Shown: positions 9,528-18,999 of the stretch, piece after piece
Numbering within the stretch: the first letter of the stretch is position 1
Layout of the letters: every line of letters starts with the position of its first letter
Source of the DNA: Mariniflexile sp. AS56
GTDB lineage: Bacteria; Bacteroidota; Bacteroidia; Flavobacteriales; Flavobacteriaceae
Assembly (NCBI RefSeq): GCF_030552475.1
Contig: NZ_JAUPED010000007.1
Location: 219,883-283,882, forward strand
Direction of reading: 5' to 3'
Length of the DNA stretch: 64,000 bases
The notes under the pieces: generated by a model
The model's database searches: none
Told to the model about the DNA's origin: nothing
What the model saw: only the letters and a program-made list of their open reading frames with translations
Translations under genes and position numbers: made by a program

Positions 9528-10958
9528 CTAATTTAAACTTACAGCAAGCGTGTTAAAAGATTTTCCGTCTAGAGTTACTTTTACAATCTCGTTATTGATG
9601 TTTAATGCTAATTCTTGTGCTTCCGAAGTATTGTTGTAAGCCAAAACAGTTACCTCATTATTCGCTTTGTTATAAAAGGCAAGTGCGTTATTAGTATCTC
9701 CAGAGGCCGCTAATTTTACCGAACCTGGCGCTACAAAAGCACTTAAATGTTTCATTAAATAAAACTCAGGATTGTATTTTATAGCTTTAGTTTTGCTATC
9801 AATAGAAATCATAGAATTTTGTTTCCATCCCCATTGGCTTTTTCCTGTTTCATCTAAAACCATATTCCAATACATGTATGAGTTGGCACCGTTTTCAAAG
9901 TAATGCTTCATTAAGTTGAAGGTGTATTCTGCCGCTTTCCAATCGTTAGAACCGTCACCACATTCTGTTTCAGTTTGCATTAATTGCATGTCTGGATATT
10001 TAGCATGTACAGCTTCAATAGCGCCTTTTCCTGCCCATTGAAAACCAACACCTGTAACATAATCTTCAGTGTTTTTGTATTGTAAAATAGCATCTACACG
10101 TTCTATTTGCGGACGCTCAACAGTACCTAACCAGATATCTGTATCTAAATTTTCAGCTTTAAGTTTCGGACCTAAATAGTCGGCTATAAAAATGCCTAAA
10201 TCTTGAGGTTTCCAAACGCATGATGGAAAGTTTTGAGCCGAATTTGGTTCGTTTTGAACATGAACAGCGCTAATTTCAATACCTTCATTATCATAAGCTT
10301 TTATGAATTTTGAAAAGTATAAAGCGTAAGATTCTAAATATTCTGGTTCCATAATGAAACGAGACACTAATTCTTCCGTAGAACTCCATTCCTCTGGTAA
10401 ATCGTTAAATTCAGGATTAGATTTACAAGCGTAATGTTTGCTATGTTTCATCCAAGATGGCGGACACCAAGGTGAAGCCCAAACTTCTATGTCCGGATTT
10501 ATTTTTTGTGCTTCCTTAATGTATGGAATTAAACGTTTTTTATCACGATCGATAGAGAAGTTCGACATTGCGAAATCTTCCGCAGTTTCGTTATGGCTAT
10601 ACCAATCTACAGCATAATCATTAGCGCCAATAGGCATTCTACAAACGTTGAATTTACAACCCGTTTCCTGACTAAATAAATCGTTTAAAATTTGTTGTTT
10701 TTCTTCTGGAGTTACCATAGCTAAAGCATCCCAACCTAATTCGTTGAAACAGCCGCCAAAACCTGTAACTTCTTGTTCTTGGTTTTGTGTATCAATAGTA
10801 ATGGATAGGTTAGTAGCTGTGCTTTCCGTAGAAGGATTGTAGATTTTTTCAACCCAAACATGATCATTAGTACTGCTTACCCAAGTTACTTGAGGTTGAT
10901 TTTTACAAGCTGAAAAAGCGACTAAAAGGGTTAAAGCTGAATATTTAAAAACGTTCAT
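9528..10958 (-). CDS. GH30 glycosidase (glucosylceramidase/beta-1,6-glycanase-like)
   Basis: A 476-residue lipoprotein (FSAC lipobox, Cys18) with a GH30 (alpha/beta)8 plus beta-domain layout. The acid/base is Glu237 in VHVQNEPN, and the nucleophile is most likely Glu330 in MQTETE; a second glutamate two residues on makes the exact residue uncertain. FGGCFNELG near residue 67 is the usual GH30 start. Family members are retaining beta-glycosidases acting on glucosides, xylosides, fucosides or galactosides, so the substrate is open. In a glycoprotein-sugar locus a terminal beta-linked hexose is a reasonable guess. It starts 6 bp after the GH3 stop codon, implying translation from one message with it. 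Confidence 0.9.
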   Translation of the reverse strand: MNVFKYSALTLLVAFSACKNQPQVTWVSSTNDHVWVEKIYNPSTESTATNLSITIDTQNQEQEVTGFGGCFNELGWDALAMVTPEEKQQILNDLFSQETGCKFNVCRMPIGANDYAVDWYSHNETAEDFAMSNFSIDRDKKRLIPYIKEAQKINPDIEVWASPWCPPSWMKHSKHYACKSNPEFNDLPEEWSSTEELVSRFIMEPEYLESYALYFSKFIKAYDNEGIEISAVHVQNEPNSAQNFPSCVWKPQDLGIFIADYLGPKLKAENLDTDIWLGTVERPQIERVDAILQYKNTEDYVTGVGFQWAGKGAIEAVHAKYPDMQLMQTETECGDGSNDWKAAEYTFNLMKHYFENGANSYMYWNMVLDETGKSQWGWKQNSMISIDSKTKAIKYNPEFYLMKHLSAFVAPGSVKLAASGDTNNALAFYNKANNEVTVLAYNNTSEAQELALNINNEIVKVTLDGKSFNTLAVSLN

Positions 10959-10964
10959 AATGTT

Positions 10965-13646
10965 CTATTTTACTGTTAAAATTTTTCTTAAACGGATATC
11001 TTTTGATGAAGCACCAACCATGATTCTAAAATCGCCTGCTTCAACTAATCTTTTCATGTCTTTGTCTAACATAGATAAGGCTTCCGGATCTAATTTAAAG
11101 GTTACATTTTGAGATTCTCCAGGGTTTAAAGTGATGCGTTTAAAACCTTTTAATTCTTTAATAGGGCGAGATACTGAAGCTAATTCATCACGGATATAAA
11201 GTTGAACCACTTCGTCTCCAGCAACTGTTCCTGCATTTTTAATGGTGCATGAAACTTCTACGCTTTCGTTAGCTGAAATATTATTTTTACTGAATTCAAT
11301 ATCTGAATATTCAAAGGCAGTATAACTTAATCCGTAACCAAAAGGGAATAAAGGTTGCCCAGTTAAGTTGTGGTAATTATCGCCACGACCGGTTGGTTTA
11401 TTGTTGTAATACAATGGACATTGCGCTTCATCTACCGGAAAAGTAATTGGTAAACGTCCAGCAGGATTTTCGTCACCAAAAAGGATATCGGCAAAACCGT
11501 TTCCCCCATTTTCACCAGAATACCATGCCATTAAAACACTATCGACATCGTTAATCCAGTTAGACATAGTAATGGCACTACCACCAACTAAAACAACAAC
11601 TGTTGGTTTTCCTGTTTTAGCAACGGCTTTAATTAATGCTTCTTGATGACCTGGTAAAGCTAATAACGCACGATCTTGAAATTCACCTTCGTGAATACCA
11701 GCAACCACTACCGCAACATCACTTTGTTCTGCAGCTGCAACAGCATCGGCAATTTGTTGTTCCCATTCGTTTTGAATTTCGGCATCCCAAATTAATTTGA
11801 ATTTTGCATTTCCTGCAGCTTCAAAAAATTCAATTTTAATGTCGTATGTTTTTCCTTCATCAAAAGAAAAAGGTTTTAAAATATTGTTGTATGATTGTTT
11901 TTGCCAGTTGTCAATAATTAATTTGCCATCTAAATACATGCGGTACCCATCATTACCTTCAATACCAATATTGAAAACACCTGTTTTTGGCGCTTTTAGT
12001 TTTCCTGTCCATCGTACCGAAAACCAATCGTAAGCTAAATCTTCATGTGGTGAAAATAAGGTCCATCCAAACTTAATTTGCTTATCAATACGTTCTACTT
12101 TAGGTTGGCCGCTTAATTTAATATTATCAAAATAATCACCTTTTAAACCTGCAACTTGTTTACCTTCTTTGGTAGTGGATAAGTACGAAGAGGCTATTAC
12201 GTTATAATTTTCTTCAGTTAAAGCTACACCAGGCGCATAGATAATATTGTCTTGTCCTATTTTATCTGATACCCCTTGATACATAGAAATAAGATTATTT
12301 CCTGGGCCACTATAACCACCTAATCGCACGGTTTTCACATCGTGACCAATAAGTGCTATTTTTTTAACAGTTTTATCAATTGGTAAAGTTTCATTTTCAT
12401 TTTTTAATAAAACCATCGCTTTAGAGGCTGCTTTTCTGGCCAACTCACGGTGTGTTTTATGTCCGTTCCAAATTGCTGCTTCTTTAGCATCTACGTATGG
12501 GTTTTCAAATAAACCTAATTCGAATTTAGCTTTTAAAATACGGCTAACTGCTTCGTCAATCGCTTTAATATCGACCATTCCATTTTTGTAAGCTTCCCAA
12601 AATAAAGGGTAGTGGTTGTAGTTGGTTTGAAACATAACATCTAAACCAGCTTCTACAGCATCTTCTGTAGCTTCGGCATAATCTTTAGCTGTAAAGTGTA
12701 ATACATTAGCACCACCTGTAGCTCCAGCATCGGAAATTACAAAGCCATCAAAACCCCATTCTTCTTTCAGTTTAGTACGCAATAACCACTCGTTAGACGT
12801 ACATGGCGTACCGTTTAATGAGTTGTAAGACGTCATTACTGAACGCGCACCTACTTTTTGAAAAACAGCTTTAAAAGCAGGAAAGTAAATTTCCTCTAAA
12901 ATACGTTCGTTATAACTAATTGGGTAACTATCACGACCACCTGCGCCTACATTAGCAACAAAGTGTTTTGGTGTGGTTATTACACCTTCTTTCTCGAATT
13001 CTCCAAGATAAGAAAGCGCCATTTGCGTTGTTAAATATGGATCTTCACCATAAGTTTCTTCGGTACGTCCCCAACGTACATCGCGTGCTATGTTTAATAC
13101 TGGCGATAATATTTGACGAATTCCTCTTGTTTTTGTCTCCTTTGTTATGGCACCGGCTACTTCGCCAACTAAGTCTGTATCCCAAGTTGCTGCTAATGCA
13201 ATGGCTTGCGGATACATGGTAGCTCCATCTCGAGCTAAACCGTGAAGCGCTTCGTTAAAAGGAATAATAGGAATTCCTAAACGGGTTTCTTCTAAGAAAA
13301 ACTTTTGAAGTTCGTTAATTTCTTTAGCCATATTAGCTGCGGTTCCCGTAGAACCATAGTCCATAATTTGCTCGGCGGCATTATCATTTAATCCTTTTGA
13401 AGAAATTTGAAAACCAAAAATACCGTGTTTCAATTTGTCTTTTCCAATCTTTAAATCGCCTGGAATCATAAACATTTGCCAGAATTTTTCTTCTAACGTC
13501 ATTCTGCCTAATAAATCGCTTACACGTTCTTCAACGGGTAACTTCGGGTTTTTATAAGGTGGGTCTTTCTTATTAGAAAAAGCGAAAGCACTTATGATTA
13601 GTGCAAAAACACTGACTATTTTTAGGGTATGGAGAATCTTTTTCAA
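10965..13646 (-). CDS. GH3 beta-glycosidase with inserted PA14 domain
   Basis: An 893-residue exported enzyme (signal peptide about residues 1-23). The GH3 N-terminal barrel carries GFVISDAGA with the expected nucleophile Asp306; KHFVAN and RDVRWGRTEETYGEDP are classic upstream motifs. The GH3 C-domain starts near residue 395 and is interrupted by a PA14 domain (roughly 495-640), which in several GH3 enzymes lines the active site and fixes chain-length preference. A fibronectin-III-like domain ends the protein. Possible activities are beta-glucosidase, beta-xylosidase or a related exo-beta-hydrolase. Neither substrate nor the acid/base glutamate can be assigned with confidence. Neighbours are a sulfatase upstream (13 bp) and GH30 downstream. 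Confidence 0.92.
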   Translation of the reverse strand: MKKILHTLKIVSVFALIISAFAFSNKKDPPYKNPKLPVEERVSDLLGRMTLEEKFWQMFMIPGDLKIGKDKLKHGIFGFQISSKGLNDNAAEQIMDYGSTGTAANMAKEINELQKFFLEETRLGIPIIPFNEALHGLARDGATMYPQAIALAATWDTDLVGEVAGAITKETKTRGIRQILSPVLNIARDVRWGRTEETYGEDPYLTTQMALSYLGEFEKEGVITTPKHFVANVGAGGRDSYPISYNERILEEIYFPAFKAVFQKVGARSVMTSYNSLNGTPCTSNEWLLRTKLKEEWGFDGFVISDAGATGGANVLHFTAKDYAEATEDAVEAGLDVMFQTNYNHYPLFWEAYKNGMVDIKAIDEAVSRILKAKFELGLFENPYVDAKEAAIWNGHKTHRELARKAASKAMVLLKNENETLPIDKTVKKIALIGHDVKTVRLGGYSGPGNNLISMYQGVSDKIGQDNIIYAPGVALTEENYNVIASSYLSTTKEGKQVAGLKGDYFDNIKLSGQPKVERIDKQIKFGWTLFSPHEDLAYDWFSVRWTGKLKAPKTGVFNIGIEGNDGYRMYLDGKLIIDNWQKQSYNNILKPFSFDEGKTYDIKIEFFEAAGNAKFKLIWDAEIQNEWEQQIADAVAAAEQSDVAVVVAGIHEGEFQDRALLALPGHQEALIKAVAKTGKPTVVVLVGGSAITMSNWINDVDSVLMAWYSGENGGNGFADILFGDENPAGRLPITFPVDEAQCPLYYNNKPTGRGDNYHNLTGQPLFPFGYGLSYTAFEYSDIEFSKNNISANESVEVSCTIKNAGTVAGDEVVQLYIRDELASVSRPIKELKGFKRITLNPGESQNVTFKLDPEALSMLDKDMKRLVEAGDFRIMVGASSKDIRLRKILTVK

Positions 13647-13659
13647 ACTGCTATTGTTT

Positions 13660-15030
13660 TTAATTATATTGATGTTGGTTTGCTTTTAAATCGGCATCGA
13701 ATTCGGTCATCATTTTCTGTAACTTCTTTACGATTTTAGGGTTTGCCGCTGCTACGTTATTATTTTCAGAAATGTCTTCTTTAAGGTTATAAAGGGCAAC
13801 ACAATCTTTGGTAATACGTAATTTCCAATCGCCTTTTCTAACGGCTTCTAGTGTTGATTCTTTGTAGTAATAGAAACCGTCTTTTTCGTAAGGTGATTTT
13901 GCTTTTTCATTTCCGGAAAGTAAAGGCCAAATATTTTTACCATCCATAGGTTTTTCTGATACTTCAGTATCTGTTAAGTATGCTATAGTTGGTAATAAAT
14001 CTATAGTTGAAGCGACTTTATCGGTAACACTTCCTGCTTTTATTTTACCTTTCCATTGTGCAATCATTGGTACACGCATGCCTCCTTCTAAGGTTTCAAA
14101 TTTATGACCTCTTAATGGTAAAGCGCTCCCGCCTTCTTTTCCTTTAGTTGTCCAAGGACCATTATCTGAAGTGAAAACCACCAAAGTGTTTTCATCTAAA
14201 TTTAAAGATTCTAATGTTTTTAAAATTTCGCCCATACTCCAGTCTAATTCCTCAATAACATCGCCATATAAACCTCTTGCACTTTTTCCTTTAAAATTAG
14301 GAGAAGCGTAAAGCGGCACGTGTGGCATGCTTTGAGCCACATATAAAAAGAAAGGTTCGTCCTTATTTTCTTTAATAAAACTTACGGCTTCTTCGGTATA
14401 TCGTTTTGTTAATGTTGATTGATCTACAGGATATTCTATCACTTCGTCTTGTCTCATTAAAGGCACACGTCTTCCTCTCCATTTTTCTTCACGCAAACTA
14501 TCAATGGTCATACCTTCTCTAAAAAGAATATGTTTTGAAACCTTTGATTTTGGGTTAACTGACATATCATTACTGAAAGGAATACCGTAATACCTATCAA
14601 AACCTTGGTTGGTTGGTAAATATTGAGCCTCGTCGCCAAGGTGCCATTTACCAATACATGCTGTATTGTAGCCTTTTGTTTTCAGCATATCAGCAATAGT
14701 CAATTCTTGATTGTTTAAACCACCAGGTAAATTTGGCCAAAGTACTTTAGGTACGCCAACCCGTGGAGGATAAGAACCCGTTAACAAAGCTGCTCGTGAT
14801 GGTGAACATATAGATGAAGCTGCATAAAAATCGGTAAATTTTATACCGTTTGCAGCCATATTATCTAAATTGGGTGTTTTTATTAATGGCGAACCAAAAA
14901 CGCCAACATCTTGATACCCTTGATCGTCTGTAAAAAAGATAATGACGTTAGGTTTCTCAGTTGTTTTTTGTGCTGAAAGCGCTCCTGTACAACTTAAAAA
15001 AACGGTGAGTATGCTGATTACGAATTTCAT
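13660..15030 (-). CDS. S1 family sulfatase (Cys type)
   Basis: A 456-residue Sec-exported sulfatase (signal peptide ending near ALSAQ, residue 21). The formylglycine site is Cys75 in SSICSPSR. The metal ligands DD at 35-36, GKWHLGD and VVFTSDNGPW support an intact S1 enzyme. It is the shortest of the five sulfatases and ends shortly after the LRITKD strand region. The segment LWPNLPGGLNNQE directly after the signature differs from the other four, so it belongs to a different S1 subfamily and probably recognises another sugar or position. It lies 8 bp downstream of the GH95 gene, which fits removal of sulfate from a fucosylated or galactosylated terminus, but that link is inference from order only. 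Confidence 0.92.
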   Translation of the reverse strand: MKFVISILTVFLSCTGALSAQKTTEKPNVIIFFTDDQGYQDVGVFGSPLIKTPNLDNMAANGIKFTDFYAASSICSPSRAALLTGSYPPRVGVPKVLWPNLPGGLNNQELTIADMLKTKGYNTACIGKWHLGDEAQYLPTNQGFDRYYGIPFSNDMSVNPKSKVSKHILFREGMTIDSLREEKWRGRRVPLMRQDEVIEYPVDQSTLTKRYTEEAVSFIKENKDEPFFLYVAQSMPHVPLYASPNFKGKSARGLYGDVIEELDWSMGEILKTLESLNLDENTLVVFTSDNGPWTTKGKEGGSALPLRGHKFETLEGGMRVPMIAQWKGKIKAGSVTDKVASTIDLLPTIAYLTDTEVSEKPMDGKNIWPLLSGNEKAKSPYEKDGFYYYKESTLEAVRKGDWKLRITKDCVALYNLKEDISENNNVAAANPKIVKKLQKMMTEFDADLKANQHQYN

Positions 15031-15038
15031 ATTCTAAA

Positions 15039-17342
15039 TTATTTTTTATTTAATGAACCGTCGAACTTATAAGTTTTTCCAGCTTTTGTGTCAAATTCTA
15101 TCGTGTTTCCGTTGTATCCTAAAACACAAGGTTCCCCTTTTTTAGATGTAATTTCAACGTATTGTAATTTCGAATTTTTCCAAGAGAAAGCCAATTCAAA
15201 ACCACCTCTAGCAACAATACCTTTTACTTCACCATCGGCTAAAGCATCTGGTAAAGCTGGTAATAATTCAATTTTATCTAAATGACTTTGTATTAACATT
15301 TCTAAAATACCTGAAGCACCACCAAAGTTTCCATCAATTTGAAATGGCGGATGCGCATCAAAAAGATTGGGGTAGGAGCCACCTCCAATTTTTCGCTCTT
15401 CATGTTCCGCAGGACTTAATAAATTATGCAGTAACTTATAAGATCTGTTGCCATCCTTAAAACGTGACCAAAAATTGATTTTCCATGCTAAACTCCAACC
15501 TGTTCCGTTATCACCACGAAATTCTAAAGATTGTTTTGCTGCCTTCATAAATTCGGGAGTATTTTCGTAATTAATTTCACTTCCAGGATATACCGACCAT
15601 AAGTGTGATACATGTCTGTGATGGTTTTCTGGGTTATCTTTATCTTCTAGCCATTCTTGCAATTGCCCGTGTTTACCTATTTGGTTTGGGGCAATTTTAG
15701 GAATCATAGTTGTTAGTTTTTCAGCGAAAGCTTCATCTGTTTTTAAGATTGAAGATGCTTCAACAACACTTTTGAAAAGGGCTCTTATGATTTGATGATC
15801 CATCGTTGGCCCAGCCACTAAACCACCAATTTCTGGCGATGTAGATGGTGTACTTATTAGGTTACCTGTTTTTGGGTCTTCAACTAAAAAATCGGTGTAG
15901 AAAAGCGCCGCCTCTTTCATGGAAGCATAGTTGTTCTTTAAAAACGTTTCATCTTTTGTAAATAAGTAATGTTCCCAAATATGTGAGCAAAGCCATGCAC
16001 TACCAGATAACCAAAGCCCGTGATTAGAATGGTTTACTGGTGCGGCACCTCTCCAAATATCAACGTTGTGGTGTACATTCCAACCCTTTGCGCCGTAATG
16101 TTCTTTGGCTACGTTTTTTCCGGTTTCAGAAACATCTTTTATAAAATCGAAAAGCGGTTCGTGACATTCACTAAGGTTAGCAATTTCAACGGGCCAATAA
16201 TTCATTTCTAAATTAATATTGGTGGTGTAACTACTAAACCATGGCGGTGTCAATTTATGGTTCCAAATACCTTGTAATGTTGGTGGTTTCGTTCCTGGAC
16301 GGCTACTCGCTATCATTAAATAACGGGCATATTGTACGTAAAGTGCAATTAATTGCGGGTCACTTGGGTGTTTCCAGAAATCGAAAATTCGCTTATCGGT
16401 GGTGTTTGCCGATTTTCCATTATCACCAAAATCAATATCAAAACGGTTGTATAGTGATTGGTAATCTTTGAGGTGTAGTTTTTTTACTTTTTTATAATTT
16501 TCTGAAACAACCTGCGCTAAAGTGTTTTGCGTGATGTTTTCAGGATTTCCCGAAACATCATTGTATTTAACATAGTTTGTTGCTGCTGTTAAATATATGG
16601 TTGCTTTTGATGCATTGGAAATTTGAAGTTTCCCGTTTACAGTTTCAATAGTACCATTCGTTTGAATGTTTAAAGTGGCAACGCCTCTTAGTGCACCTTC
16701 TTTAACTTGAACCTTTAAGGTTTGTGTGTTTCCAACGGTTTCTACCGTTTTATCTTCGTGAAGCGCATCTAACCATAAATCGAAATTAAGAGCTTTAGAT
16801 TTACTTGATGTTAAATTAATTGCAATAATTTGCGATGGGTAACTAGAGAATACTTCTCTTTTGAAATCCACACCATCTACAGAATAAGAGACTTTACTAA
16901 TTGCCTCTTCTATGTTTAGTTCTCTTGTGTAATTTGTATAGTTTTCATGACCTTTAAAAGCGATGTAAATATCACCAAAAGGTTGGTAAGGCTGTTGCTT
17001 TAAAGGCGTACTCATAAACTCTTGCATCGCTAAGTTTTGAGCATCTACTTGTTTGCCGTTTGTTAATAACTGGCGAATGGTGTCTAAATACTTGTAAGCG
17101 CCTTTATGTGCATAATCATGTGGTTTTCCTGCCCAAAGTGTTTCTTCGTTAAACTGAATATGTTCTTCGGAAACACCACCAAAAATCATAGCGCCCAAAC
17201 TGCCATTTCCGATAGGTAAAGCTTCTGTCCACTCAACAGCAGGAGACTCATAAGTTAATTTATGAGTCTCCTGTGCTGAAATTGTTGCCATACCTAATAG
17301 AATAGACACACAGGAAATAATTGTTTTTTTGTTCAATTTCAT
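15039..17342 (-). CDS. GH95 alpha-L-fucosidase or alpha-L-galactosidase
   Basis: The frame is open from 17396, but the signal peptide begins at the internal ATG at 17340-17342 (MKLNKK, then a hydrophobic run ending ISAQE), so that start is chosen, giving 767 residues and a 41-bp gap to the upstream gene. Domains are the GH95 N-terminal beta domain, an (alpha/alpha)6 barrel and a C-terminal beta domain. Visible catalytic elements, by comparison with the Bifidobacterium enzyme AfcA, are the asparagine pair in TNINLEMNYWP (Asn375, Asn377), the acid Glu504 in STSPE and Asp670 in QIDGNFGG. The residue two before the first Asn is Thr373, where AfcA has His. As I recall, a Thr at that place was linked to alpha-L-galactosidase activity in a Bacteroides enzyme. 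It sits between two sulfatases. Confidence 0.92.
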   Translation of the reverse strand: MKLNKKTIISCVSILLGMATISAQETHKLTYESPAVEWTEALPIGNGSLGAMIFGGVSEEHIQFNEETLWAGKPHDYAHKGAYKYLDTIRQLLTNGKQVDAQNLAMQEFMSTPLKQQPYQPFGDIYIAFKGHENYTNYTRELNIEEAISKVSYSVDGVDFKREVFSSYPSQIIAINLTSSKSKALNFDLWLDALHEDKTVETVGNTQTLKVQVKEGALRGVATLNIQTNGTIETVNGKLQISNASKATIYLTAATNYVKYNDVSGNPENITQNTLAQVVSENYKKVKKLHLKDYQSLYNRFDIDFGDNGKSANTTDKRIFDFWKHPSDPQLIALYVQYARYLMIASSRPGTKPPTLQGIWNHKLTPPWFSSYTTNINLEMNYWPVEIANLSECHEPLFDFIKDVSETGKNVAKEHYGAKGWNVHHNVDIWRGAAPVNHSNHGLWLSGSAWLCSHIWEHYLFTKDETFLKNNYASMKEAALFYTDFLVEDPKTGNLISTPSTSPEIGGLVAGPTMDHQIIRALFKSVVEASSILKTDEAFAEKLTTMIPKIAPNQIGKHGQLQEWLEDKDNPENHHRHVSHLWSVYPGSEINYENTPEFMKAAKQSLEFRGDNGTGWSLAWKINFWSRFKDGNRSYKLLHNLLSPAEHEERKIGGGSYPNLFDAHPPFQIDGNFGGASGILEMLIQSHLDKIELLPALPDALADGEVKGIVARGGFELAFSWKNSKLQYVEITSKKGEPCVLGYNGNTIEFDTKAGKTYKFDGSLNKK

Positions 17343-17383
17343 AATTGTTTTATTTAGTCTATCTACAGTGTTTACTTTATAAA

Positions 17384-18994
17384 TTAAGCGTTCCAATGAC
17401 TCTCTATAATCTCATGGATTTCCGGATTATCTGGATCCGTATCTTTTAAAAGGTCTCTTTGTTTTAAGATTTCTGTTTTCATTTCTTTAATAATCTTTTG
17501 GTATTCCGGATCATTATAAGCATTATGAGATTCGTTAGGGTCTTTTTCTAAATCGTAAAAGTCCCAGAATTTCTTAGGCTGATTTTCTTTGGTATACCCA
17601 TTTTCCTTTAATGCATTTCCGTAATAGAAGGCTAGTTTGTAACGTTCTCCTCTAATTCCAAAATGTCCAGGACGGTCTATAGAATGATCCCAATATCTAT
17701 AATAACCGTATTTTCTCCAATCTTTAGAAGTATTCCCTTTTAAGTTTTCACGGAACGAGTGGCCTTGCATCGTTTCAGGATAATCAACACCTGCATAATC
17801 TGCAAATAATGCCGAGAAATCTACATTTTCAACAAGATCAGAATTACGTGTTCCTGCAGGAATTTCTTTTGGATAACGAATTACAAAAGGCATATGAATA
17901 GATTCTTCATAGATCAATCGTTTATCGAACCAACCGTGTTCTCCTAAAAAGTAACCTTGGTCTGCAGTATAAATAACGATGGTATTTTCTGCTAATCCAG
18001 ATTTGTCTAAATAATCTAATAATTTACCAATGTTATCATCAATAGCGGCGCCGCAACGCATGAAGTCTTTTACATATTTTTGATAAGTTTTATACCTTGC
18101 TTCATCATTTGTTAAACCATCTACATTTAGTGGTAATTCAGGATACTTCATGTAGCCCGGTACATTTTCAGGGTCTTTGGATGCTAATAAATACCGTTCT
18201 TTTAAATTATCTACAGACTGGCCTTTAAAAGATCGACCCGTAGTTTCTGCGCCTTGATCATAAAGTGAACTCGGAACAGGAATATCTTGATCTCTATACA
18301 AATGACTAAAACGTTCTGGATAATCAAATGGTTCGTGTGTGGCTTTAAAATGACACATCATCATGAAAGGTTTGTCTTTATCTCTATTGTCGATCCAGTC
18401 AATGGTTTTATCTGCAATAACATCTGTACTAAAACCTTCATAAGCTTTACCACCTTCCATATAATCTTTCCAATTTTCTTTGGTTTTTAATATAGGATTC
18501 CAATATCTACCTTGTCCTGGTAAAACACTGTAATAATCAAACTCATCAGTAGGTTCTTGTTTTAAATGCCATTTACCTATAATGGATGTTTGGTAACCAC
18601 CACGTTTTAAAACACCTGCAATGGTAGGATGTGTTGGAGGTAAACCTCCCGCTAGAATTTTAACACCATTTACGTGACTGTATTGCCCCGTAAGAATGGT
18701 TGCTCTACTTGGGGAACAGATAGAGTTAGATACCAAACAGTTATCTAACACAAGTCCTTCTGCAGCTAAACGTTCAATATTTGGAGTGTGAACATAATCT
18801 TTTAAAATCCCGTCATATATGCTCATTGCTTGAGAAGTATGATCATCTGCCATGATGAATAATATGTTGGGCCTTGTTTGTTCTTTTACTTCTGCTTTGG
18901 TTTTGGCATCTGCTTTCCCTTTACAGCTAACAATGCTTAGTGAAATTATTGAAATAAGTATGGTAATAAAATTTTGGATTTTCATCTTGTTCAT
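17384..18994 (-). CDS. S1 sulfatase, N-acetylglucosamine-6-sulfatase-like
   Basis: A 536-residue lipoprotein (lipobox SIVSC, Cys24) with the S1 signature CSPSR at Cys93. Metal-binding ADDH (49-52), GKWHLK and YTADQGYFLGEHGWFDKR are all present. The YYSVLPGQGRYWNP stretch and the C-terminal FYDLEKDPNE are shared with the sulfatase at 23248-24855, so the two are paralogues. This architecture resembles S1 enzymes that act on 6-sulfated GlcNAc (mammalian GNS and Bacteroides relatives). That is a family-level inference and would suit a locus with three GH20 hexosaminidases. Two start codons (MNK and MKI, three codons apart) are possible. It follows the GH29 gene by 5 bp. Confidence 0.9.
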   Translation of the reverse strand: MNKMKIQNFITILISIISLSIVSCKGKADAKTKAEVKEQTRPNILFIMADDHTSQAMSIYDGILKDYVHTPNIERLAAEGLVLDNCLVSNSICSPSRATILTGQYSHVNGVKILAGGLPPTHPTIAGVLKRGGYQTSIIGKWHLKQEPTDEFDYYSVLPGQGRYWNPILKTKENWKDYMEGGKAYEGFSTDVIADKTIDWIDNRDKDKPFMMMCHFKATHEPFDYPERFSHLYRDQDIPVPSSLYDQGAETTGRSFKGQSVDNLKERYLLASKDPENVPGYMKYPELPLNVDGLTNDEARYKTYQKYVKDFMRCGAAIDDNIGKLLDYLDKSGLAENTIVIYTADQGYFLGEHGWFDKRLIYEESIHMPFVIRYPKEIPAGTRNSDLVENVDFSALFADYAGVDYPETMQGHSFRENLKGNTSKDWRKYGYYRYWDHSIDRPGHFGIRGERYKLAFYYGNALKENGYTKENQPKKFWDFYDLEKDPNESHNAYNDPEYQKIIKEMKTEILKQRDLLKDTDPDNPEIHEIIESHWNA

Positions 18995-18999
18995 ATTTA

